Shown here piece by piece: positions 58,183 through 64,000 of a DNA stretch of 64,000 bases (position 1 is the first letter of the stretch; every line of letters starts with the position of its first letter). The stretch is taken from positions 1 to 64,000 of the forward strand of contig JAVJTC010000040.1 of the NCBI GenBank assembly GCA_040219085.1. The letters run 5' to 3'. The translations under genes and the position numbers were made by a program. The notes under the pieces were generated by a model, which saw nothing but the letters and a program-made list of their open reading frames with translations, was not told the origin of the DNA and did no database searches. This stretch comes from Acidimicrobiales bacterium (GTDB taxonomy: Bacteria; Actinomycetota; Acidimicrobiia; Acidimicrobiales; JAVJTC01).

Positions 58183-58821
58183 GTGTCGGGTCGGGCGATC
58201 GTCGTCGCGGGCGGCCTTTCTCCTGGTCCGGGCCTGGTCGACGACGCCGGGGCCTTCGTCGTCGCAGCGGATTCGGGGCTGGATCGGGCCCTGGAGATGG
58301 GCCTGCGCGTCGACCTCGTCGTCGGAGACCTCGACTCGGTCACCGACGAGGCGCTCGCTTCGGCAAAGGCGGCCGGCGTCCCGGTGGAGGTGCACCCCGT
58401 GGACAAGGACGCCACCGATCTCGAGCTCGCGCTCGAGGTGTGCCTGGCGCGTCACGCCACGCAGGTGCAGGTCGTGGCCCTCGACGGGGGCCGTCCGGAC
58501 CACTGGCTCGCCAACGTGTCGTTGCTGTGCTCGCCTCGCTGGGCGGACATGGAAATGCACGCGCTGAGCGCGACGAGCGAGATGAGGGTGGTCAGGGCGG
58601 CTACGGAACTGGACTATCGCGTCGGCTCGATCGTGACCCTGCTCGCGTGGGGCGGGCCCGTTCACGGCGTCGAGGTCTCCGGTCTGCGTTGGACGCCGCC
58701 GTCCACGCTGGTGCCGGGTGACACCATCGGCGTGTCGAACGAGATCACTGCGTCACCTGTGCAGATCGCAATCAGCGAAGGGGTCCTGCTCGTCGTGGTT
58801 CCCGTCGGCGACGGGGACTGA
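58183..58821 (+). CDS. thiN: Thiamine pyrophosphokinase
   Basis: A 212-residue enzyme that makes thiamine diphosphate from thiamine and ATP. Key features are FVVAADSGLDRALEMGLRVD, LVVGDLDSVTDEALASAKAA, the acidic DKDATDLELAL and VALDGGRPDHWLANVSLLCS. The C-terminal beta-domain is VEVSGLRWTPPSTLVPGDTI and ASPVQIAISEGVLLVVVPVG. Length matches bacterial ThiN. The GTG is 2 bases after the YceH-like stop. The cofactor product is needed by the ThDP enzyme and NifJ in this window. No TPP riboswitch is visible upstream. Confidence 0.92.
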   Translation: MSGRAIVVAGGLSPGPGLVDDAGAFVVAADSGLDRALEMGLRVDLVVGDLDSVTDEALASAKAAGVPVEVHPVDKDATDLELALEVCLARHATQVQVVALDGGRPDHWLANVSLLCSPRWADMEMHALSATSEMRVVRAATELDYRVGSIVTLLAWGGPVHGVEVSGLRWTPPSTLVPGDTIGVSNEITASPVQIAISEGVLLVVVPVGDGD

Positions 58822-58832
58822 CGCGGCCGCCT

Positions 58833-59696
58833 TCAGCGACGCGTCGGGTGTGCCCGACCCCACAGGCGGCCGTCGCGCCGTTGCACCTCGATGGGCATGT
58901 CGAAGCACGCCTCGAGCCGGTCGGCGACGATGACCTCGTCGATGCTGCCGGCGGCGACCACCTTCCCCTGCCGCACGAGCAGCGCATGGGTGAACGAGGG
59001 CGGGATCTCCTCGAGGTGGTGGGTGACCAGCACCGTCGGTGGGGTCGAAGGGTCCGCCGCGAGGTCGTCGAGTGTCGCGACCAGTTCCTCCCGGCCGCCG
59101 AGATCGAGCGCAGCGGTCGGTTCGTCGAGCAGTACGAGTCCGGGGTCGGTCATGAGGGTGCGCGCCACCAGGACGCGCTGGCGTTCCCCGCTCGAGCAGG
59201 TGATGAGGGCGCGCTCGGCGACGTGACCACATCCGACCGACTCGAGCAGCTCACGGGCACGTCGGCGGTCGGCGTCGCTGTAGGTGTGCCACCAGGGTTC
59301 CAGGGCGCCGTTCAGCGCCGTCATCACGACGTCGGCAGCCACCAGGTCGGGCCTGAAGGCGTCACCGAGCGCGGCGGACGCATAGCCGATCCTGTTACGC
59401 AGACGGCGGACGTCGACGCGGCCGAGGCGGTGGCCGAGCACGTCCACCGTCCCGTGGCTCGGGTGCAGGTAAAGCGACGCGATCCGCACGATCGACGACT
59501 TGCCCGAGCCGTTCGGGCCGAGCACCACCCAGCGCTCGCCGGGCCCGACGGTCCAGTCGATGCCGTCGAGGATCGTGGTGCCGTCGCGGTCGAGGCCGAC
59601 ATCGGCCAGTACGAGCGCGGGGCCGTCGGTCTGGGTCGCCTCGGTGGTCACGGCCGTCCAGTCTGGCGGGCCCCGGCCTGAACCGGTCCCCGTCAT
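58833..59696 (-). CDS. ABC transporter ATP-binding protein (iron/metal-type)
   Basis: A 287-residue ATPase with Walker A GPNGSGKSS, signature CSSGERQRV, Walker B LVLLDEP and switch His in VTHHLEEIPPSFTHALLVRQ. The organisation with LLVRQGKVVAAGSIDEVI is like FhuC/ZnuC or the ModF-type ATPases found alone. No permease is adjacent, so it may act with a membrane part elsewhere or as a free ATPase. GTG 59651 is an alternative start that removes 15 unaligned residues. Convergent with thiN, 11 bases apart. Confidence 0.9.
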   Translation of the reverse strand: MTGTGSGRGPPDWTAVTTEATQTDGPALVLADVGLDRDGTTILDGIDWTVGPGERWVVLGPNGSGKSSIVRIASLYLHPSHGTVDVLGHRLGRVDVRRLRNRIGYASAALGDAFRPDLVAADVVMTALNGALEPWWHTYSDADRRRARELLESVGCGHVAERALITCSSGERQRVLVARTLMTDPGLVLLDEPTAALDLGGREELVATLDDLAADPSTPPTVLVTHHLEEIPPSFTHALLVRQGKVVAAGSIDEVIVADRLEACFDMPIEVQRRDGRLWGRAHPTRR

Positions 59697-59713
59697 GGTG
59701 GCTGGACAGCGGG

Positions 59714-59729
59714 CCGGCCCCGGGGCCGG
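59714..59729. other. GC palindrome in the divergent spacer
   Basis: CCGGCCCCGGGGCCGG is a perfect 16-base palindrome between the ABC ATPase and the M23 peptidase gene, 50 bases before the latter's ATG. It could be an operator or form a hairpin in the transcript. Confidence 0.35.
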
Positions 59730-59779
59730 TCGTCACTGAACTGCAATGTTGGGTGACGCGCAGTACCCTTTGCGAAGTC

Positions 59780-61063
59780 ATGTCTCGTCGCGCGCTGATG
59801 GTGATGTTGCTGGTGTTGGTCGTGGGCTTCGTGCGACCTGCCGGCGCCCAATCGGAACTCGAACGCGCCCGCGAAGACGTCCGCGAGGCCCAGGACGAGG
59901 TGGACGCCGCCCTCGACACGATCGCCGAGACGCAGTTCCGTGCCGACCAGGCGACGTCCGCGTTCTGGGAGGCCCAGAGTGCGCTGTACGCGCTCGAGGA
60001 GGAGATCGCCGCGCTCGACGAGGAGATCGCGGCGGCCACTGCACAACTCGACGTCCTGCGTGACGAGCTACGTGACACCGCCGTCGACGCCTACATCAAG
60101 ACCGGTCAGGCCCCGTCGATCTTCGAGACCGAGGACATCAACCAGCACGCCGTGACCGAGGCACTCGCACGATTCGCGACCGACACCAGGCGAGATGTCG
60201 TCGACGAGTTCCGGATCGTGCGCGACGACCTCGCCGACGCCCAGGAGCGCCTCGCCGCGCGCACCTCGAGTCAGACGGCCCAGATCGCCGCAGCTGAGGA
60301 GGCCCGGGCCCGGATCGACGAGGAGCTCGCGTCCCTCGATGTCGAGCTGACGACGCTCGAGGATGCCGTGGCGGTTCGTGAGTCGATCCTGGCGGACTTC
60401 GAGGAGGAGGAACGGCTCCGGATCGAAGAGGAACTCCGCCGCCAGGCCGAGGAGGCCGCCCGTCGCCGCGCCGAGGAGGAGGCGGCGCGAGCCGCCGCGG
60501 CCGCCGAGGAGGCGGCGCGCGTCGCCGCTCAACAGGCCGAGGAGGCCGCCCGTCAGGCTCGTCTCGCCGCGGAGAGCGGAGACGGGGACGGCGGCGGAGG
60601 CGGCCAGGTCGCTGGTGCCCCGGTATCCGGAGAGGTCCCGGCTGCGCCCGTCACACCCGTGGTGACCGGTGCCACGGGCTGGGTCTGCCCCGTCGCCGGA
60701 CCCTTCTCACACATCGACGACTTCTGGGCGCCACGCCAGTACGGCGGGGTCCACCGCGCCAACGACCTGATCGCCGACACCGGAGTTCCGGTGGTCGCCA
60801 CCGTCTCGGGCGAGGTCGAGTTCCGTGGCGGAAACATCAGTGGACTCGCGGTGCGCCTGTCCGCGGACAACGGCGACTGGTTCTTCTACGGGCACCTGTC
60901 GGCCTACGAGAACGCCGACGCCACCTGGGTCGAAGCCGGAACCGTGATCGGTTACGTCGGGATGACGGGTAACGCCCCGATTCCCCACCTGCACTTCGAG
61001 TGGCACCAGGGCGGTTACGGAAACTACGCGAACCCGTACCCGGTCGTCGCAGCTAGTTGTTGA
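59780..61063 (+). CDS. Secreted M23 peptidase with a long coiled coil
   Basis: A 427-residue exported protein. The signal peptide is MSRRALMVMLLVLVVGFVRP, cut near AGA/QSEL. Residues 25-275 form an Ala/Glu/Arg-rich coiled coil like that of the EnvC/PcsB group. The C-terminal LytM domain (about 300-427) has the zinc ligands His and Asp in VHRANDLIADTGVP and HxH in HLHFEWHQGG. Such proteins cut peptidoglycan or activate amidases during cell separation. A glycine-rich hinge (GDGDGGGGG) joins the parts. The ATG at 59780 directly precedes the signal peptide. Confidence 0.9.
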   Translation: MSRRALMVMLLVLVVGFVRPAGAQSELERAREDVREAQDEVDAALDTIAETQFRADQATSAFWEAQSALYALEEEIAALDEEIAAATAQLDVLRDELRDTAVDAYIKTGQAPSIFETEDINQHAVTEALARFATDTRRDVVDEFRIVRDDLADAQERLAARTSSQTAQIAAAEEARARIDEELASLDVELTTLEDAVAVRESILADFEEEERLRIEEELRRQAEEAARRRAEEEAARAAAAAEEAARVAAQQAEEAARQARLAAESGDGDGGGGGQVAGAPVSGEVPAAPVTPVVTGATGWVCPVAGPFSHIDDFWAPRQYGGVHRANDLIADTGVPVVATVSGEVEFRGGNISGLAVRLSADNGDWFFYGHLSAYENADATWVEAGTVIGYVGMTGNAPIPHLHFEWHQGGYGNYANPYPVVAASC

Positions 61064-61112
61064 GCGGGCTCCGGGCGTTGCGACGTCCCGGCCACACCCG
61101 CAAGGGGACCGC

Positions 61113-61880
61113 CTAGGCCCCGATGGCGTGGTATCCGCCGTCGACGTGGAGCATCTCGCCGGTGGTGGCGGGGAACCAGTCCGACAACAGCGCCACGGTC
61201 GAGCGGGCGACAGCGGAGGAGTCCCTCACGTCCCAGCCGAGGGGAGCGCGCTCGTCCCAGGCATCCTCGAACGCGGAGAATCCCGGGATGGATTTGGCGG
61301 CGATCGTGCGGATCGGCCCGGCGGCGACCAGGTTGACCCGGATTCCGGCAGGCCCGAGCTCCCGGGCCAGATAGCGGGTTGTCGACTCGAGGGCCGCCTT
61401 CGCGACTCCCATCCAGTCGTAGGCGGGCCACGCGACCGTCGCGTCGAAGTCGAGACCGACGATCGAGCCACCGTCGGTCATGAGCGGGGCGACCACCTCG
61501 GCCAGTGCCTTCAACGAGTACGCCGAGACGTGCATCGCCACCGCCACGTCCTCCCACGGTGCGTCCATGAAGCCGCCGCCCAGACAGGACTCCGGAGCGA
61601 AGCCGATGGCGTGCAGCGCGCCGTCGACCCGTCCCCACCGCTCGCCCAGCGCCTCACGCACGGCGCTGATCTGGGCCGGGTCGGTCACGTCGAGTTCCAG
61701 GACGTCGACCGCCTCGTCGAGCTTGCGCGCCGTGCGCTCGGTGAGACGGAGCCCCCTGCCCGCGCCGGTGAGGACGATTTCGGCGCCCTCGGCCTGCGCG
61801 AGACGTGCGATGCCGAAGGCCAGGGAGGCGTCGGTCAGAACGCCGGTAACGAGAATACGTTTTCCGTCGAGAATGCCCAT
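61113..61880 (-). CDS. fabI: Enoyl-ACP reductase (FabI/InhA type)
   Basis: A 255-residue divergent SDR that reduces enoyl-ACP with NADH in fatty acid elongation. The N-terminus GKRILVTGVLTDASLAFGIA matches the FabI/InhA cofactor loop. LHAIGFAPESCLGGGF and the active-site Tyr154 and Lys161 in YDWMGVAKAALEST follow, then GPIRTIAAKSIPGF, the loop bound by InhA inhibitors in mycobacteria. It is closer to InhA than to proteobacterial FabI in these parts. No fabG is beside it. It starts 25 bases from the divergent npdG. Confidence 0.93.
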   Translation of the reverse strand: MGILDGKRILVTGVLTDASLAFGIARLAQAEGAEIVLTGAGRGLRLTERTARKLDEAVDVLELDVTDPAQISAVREALGERWGRVDGALHAIGFAPESCLGGGFMDAPWEDVAVAMHVSAYSLKALAEVVAPLMTDGGSIVGLDFDATVAWPAYDWMGVAKAALESTTRYLARELGPAGIRVNLVAAGPIRTIAAKSIPGFSAFEDAWDERAPLGWDVRDSSAVARSTVALLSDWFPATTGEMLHVDGGYHAIGA

Positions 61881-61905
61881 AAGGCCAGCACGCTAGCCTG
61901 GCCGG

Positions 61906-62565
61906 GTGACCATAGGAGTTCTCGGAGGAACAGGCCCGGCCGGTAGTGCGATCGCAACGCGACTCGCCTCCGTCGGTTACGAAACGATCATCGGCTCACG
62001 CTCGAAGTACCGGGCGATGGAGACGTGCGACACGATCCTGGAGCGGTGGAGCGAGGCGAACCTCCCCATCGAGCCCGGCGACAACGAGGCAGCTGCGTCC
62101 GCCGACGTGGTGATCGTCGCCACGCCGTGGGACGCGGCCGCGGCCACGGTGGGGGCGGTGCGCGACCAGCTCCACGGCAAGGTCGTGGTGTCGATGTGCA
62201 ACGCCCTGGCCAAGGTCGGACACGAGTTCCAGCCACTCGTGCCGCCACGGGGCTCGGTGGCGGCGAGCGTGCAGGCGGCGGTCCCCGACGCGCTCGTCGC
62301 GGCGGCCCTGCACCACGTGCCGGCCAAGGAGCTCGGCCACATCGCCGAACCCGTCGACAGCGATGTGCTGATCTGTTCGGACCACCCGGAGGCCACACGC
62401 GTGACCACCGAGATGGTGGCGAAAATCGCCGGTCTGCGGCCCCTCGACGCAGGCGAGCTGTCCAACGCAGCGCCCATCGAAGCCTTCGCCGCGGTGCTGT
62501 TGCAGCTGAACGTCCGCTACAAGACGCGGGTCGCACTGCGGTTCACGGGTCTCAAGGGCGGCTGA
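61906..62565 (+). CDS. npdG: NADPH:F420 oxidoreductase
   Basis: A 219-residue Rossmann protein that exchanges hydride between NADP(H) and coenzyme F420. The cofactor motif is GVLGGTGPAGSAIATRLASV. NADP preference is suggested by SRSKYR after the second strand. ADVVIVATPWDAAAATVGAV, VSMCNALAKVG and AAALHHVPAKEL, and the C-terminal AAPIEAFAAVLLQLNVRYKT match the family. It supplies or drains reduced F420 for the LLM and DDN-type proteins of the window. The GTG start is 25 bases from fabI; its stop TGA overlaps the ATG of the next gene by one base. Confidence 0.92.
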   Translation: MTIGVLGGTGPAGSAIATRLASVGYETIIGSRSKYRAMETCDTILERWSEANLPIEPGDNEAAASADVVIVATPWDAAAATVGAVRDQLHGKVVVSMCNALAKVGHEFQPLVPPRGSVAASVQAAVPDALVAAALHHVPAKELGHIAEPVDSDVLICSDHPEATRVTTEMVAKIAGLRPLDAGELSNAAPIEAFAAVLLQLNVRYKTRVALRFTGLKGG

Positions 62566-63731
62566 TGGCGGTCGCGGGCCCGGTGAGGCTCTACGACACC
62601 GCACGGCGCACCGTCGTGCCCTTCGAACCCGGTCCCGTCGTGACCATGTACACGTGCGGGATCACCCCCTACGACGCCACCCACCTCGGTCACGCGGCCA
62701 CCTACGTCGCCTACGACGTCCTGCAGCGGCGCCTGCGGGACCTCGGCCACGAGACGCGCTGTGTGCGCAACGTCACCGACGTCGACGACGACATCCTGCG
62801 CAAGGCGCGCGAGCTCGGCGTGCACTACCTGGACCTCGCCGCCGCCGAGACGGCGCGCTTCGACGCCGACATGCGTGCGCTCGAGATGCTCGAGAGCTGG
62901 AGCGAACCCCGCGCCACCTCGGCGATCGCAGACATCCGCGGTTTCATCGGGATGGTTCTCGACAACGGCCACGCCTACCGCTCCGGAGGCGCCGTCTACT
63001 TCGACGTGGCCACCTTCGGCAGCTTCGGGCAGCTGAGCGGGCTGTCGAGGTCCGAGATGCTCGAGCTCGCCGCGGAACGCGGCGGCAACCCCGACGACCC
63101 CAACAAGAGGAACCCGCTCGACTTCGTGCTGTGGCAGCCGTCCGAGCCCGACGAGCCCGCCTGGGAATCCCTGTGGGGTCCGGGCCGACCGGGTTGGCAC
63201 ATCGAATGTTCAGCGCTCGCCATGCGCGAGCTCGACACGACCATCGACCTGCACGGTGGGGGAGCGGACCTGATCTTCCCCCACCACGAGTGCGAGCTCG
63301 CCCAGTCCGAGGCGGCCACCGGGCACGCCTTCGTGCGGCACTGGATGCACCAGGCGATGGTGCGTATGGACGGCGAGAAGATGTCGAAATCGCTCGGGAA
63401 TCTCGTCTTCATCTCCGACCTCCTCAAGGAGTACGACCCCCGGGCCATCAGGCTCGCGATCGTGGGCCACCACTACCGCGATTCGTGGGAGTGGAACGAC
63501 CCGCTGATGCCCGACGCCGCCGCCCGGCTCGGGCGTTGGTCCGACGCCGCCGCAACCGGCGCCACCGACGGTGCGGGGGCCGTCGCGGACGAGGTGCGAA
63601 CCGCCCTCGACGACGACCTCGCCACGCCGCGTGCGCTGACCGCGATCGATGCTGCGGCCGCAGCGGGCACCGATGTCAGCGAGGCGGCGGCGCTTCTCGG
63701 CGTGCGTCTGCGCGAGCCCGATCGGGGCTGA
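62565..63731 (+). CDS. mshC: Cysteine ligase MshC-like (mycothiol synthesis), CysS paralogue
   Basis: A 388-residue class I synthetase-like protein. The HIGH-type motif is HLGHAATY in MYTCGITPYDATHLGHAA, and the KMSKS loop is GEKMSKSLGNLVF. The zinc ligands Cys and His lie in GWHIECSALAM and FPHHECELAQS. It has about 70-80 residues fewer than CysS because the C-terminal anticodon-binding part is reduced, as in MshC, which joins Cys to GlcN-Ins. The N-terminal PVRLYDTARRTVVPFEPGPV also fits MshC. A short CysS cannot be fully excluded. It overlaps npdG and is followed by plsC, 1 base after its stop. Confidence 0.75.
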   Translation: MAVAGPVRLYDTARRTVVPFEPGPVVTMYTCGITPYDATHLGHAATYVAYDVLQRRLRDLGHETRCVRNVTDVDDDILRKARELGVHYLDLAAAETARFDADMRALEMLESWSEPRATSAIADIRGFIGMVLDNGHAYRSGGAVYFDVATFGSFGQLSGLSRSEMLELAAERGGNPDDPNKRNPLDFVLWQPSEPDEPAWESLWGPGRPGWHIECSALAMRELDTTIDLHGGGADLIFPHHECELAQSEAATGHAFVRHWMHQAMVRMDGEKMSKSLGNLVFISDLLKEYDPRAIRLAIVGHHYRDSWEWNDPLMPDAAARLGRWSDAAATGATDGAGAVADEVRTALDDDLATPRALTAIDAAAAAGTDVSEAAALLGVRLREPDRG

Positions 63732-63732
63732 G

Positions 63733-64000
63733 GTGTCGTCGTCCGCTGTGGCTCCGGTGCGTCCGGGCTTGGCGGGCGACGTCGCCCGCTGTGTCGCCCG
63801 GCCGGTCTTCGGGCTCCTGTGGCGGGTGCGGGTCAGCGGTGTCGGCAACATCCCCGCGGGTGGTGCGATCATCGCCGCCAACCACCAGTCGGTGATCGAC
63901 TCCTTCTTCCTGGGCGTGCACCTTCCCCGGCCCGTCGTGTTCATCGGCAAGGCCGAGTACCTCGACTCCTGGAAGACCCGCTACCTGTTCCCCGCGCTCG
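63733..64000 (+). CDS. plsC: 1-acylglycerol-3-phosphate acyltransferase (PlsC), cut by window edge
   Basis: The frame from GTG 63733 is open to the right edge (89 full codons). It begins VSSSAVAPVRPGLAGDVARC and has the acyltransferase HX4D motif in AANHQSVIDSFFLG, then RPVVFIGKAEYLDSWKTRYL. This is the first part of PlsC, which adds the second acyl chain in phospholipid synthesis. The C-terminal part lies outside the window. It is one base from the mshC-like stop, so the three genes npdG, mshC and plsC are one operon. Confidence 0.87.
   Translation, partial: MSSSAVAPVRPGLAGDVARCVARPVFGLLWRVRVSGVGNIPAGGAIIAANHQSVIDSFFLGVHLPRPVVFIGKAEYLDSWKTRYLFPAL

Noticed and set aside
58700-58830. TPP riboswitch related to thiN
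   Set aside because: No CUGAGA or ACCUGA core was found near thiN on either strand.

Overview
The window is very GC-rich, with frequent GTG starts, many 4-base stop/start overlaps and almost no spacer DNA. The gene content points to an actinomycete of the Acidimicrobiia type, probably marine or halotolerant. Marker genes are several F420-linked families (two LLM flavin/F420 oxidoreductases, a DDN-type nitroreductase, an F420:NADPH reductase), a mycothiol-ligase-like CysS paralogue, KatG, an InhA/FabI-type enoyl reductase, and a complete ectoine/hydroxyectoine operon. The taxonomic placement is an inference from gene families, not a measurement.

Layout. 1-3840: an edge-truncated DUF222 protein, a zinc-ribbon protein, then an overlapping VOC/amidase/LLM operon. 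3845-5500: tRNA-Val(CAC) followed by a degenerate patch. A 765-base unit lies between two copies of the tRNA 3' end plus flank; it holds a small two-gene cassette whose second gene is frameshifted, and next to it are remnants including a recombinase-type HTH protein without a start. 5515-14340: a PAS/anti-sigma-like protein, a UbiA prenyltransferase, an FTR1 iron permease behind an iron-box-like palindrome, a ThDP enzyme, a DUF2254 membrane protein, a decayed LuxR response regulator, a nitroreductase and an extradiol dioxygenase. 14480-24480: a GMC oxidoreductase, a thiosulfate sulfurtransferase, a CHRD protein, katG, an SDR/HTTM operon and an amidohydrolase. 24498-36370: a secreted neocarzinostatin-like protein, a sigma factor with a membrane partner, two ABC systems, a P450, Kup, and small membrane proteins.

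36432-36788 is the most notable locus. An ArsC-family arsenate reductase has an in-frame TGA exactly at the catalytic Cys12 codon. All three catalytic arginines are kept, the downstream frame is intact, and a 7-bp hairpin with a GGUC loop starts 16 nt after the TGA. This is the signature of a selenocysteine-containing protein read through a bacterial SECIS element. No Sec machinery (selA, selB, selC, selD) lies in the window, so the organism's ability to make selenoproteins must be checked elsewhere in the genome.

36857-47040: transporters, a DUF5996 protein, two small membrane proteins, a DHOD-like protein overlapping a large pyruvate:ferredoxin oxidoreductase, an FMN-binding split-barrel protein, an FKBP and an aldo/keto reductase. 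47131-53700: an MFS exporter with a TetR-type operator, then ectA-ectB-ectC-ectD followed by mscL, a coherent osmotic stress block (make ectoine and 5-hydroxyectoine in high salt, vent solutes on downshock), and a CoA-transferase. 53706-64000: an LLM/MFS pair, purU, a YceH-like protein, thiN, an ABC ATPase, an M23 peptidase with a coiled coil, fabI, and an operon of npdG, mshC and plsC that runs off the right edge.
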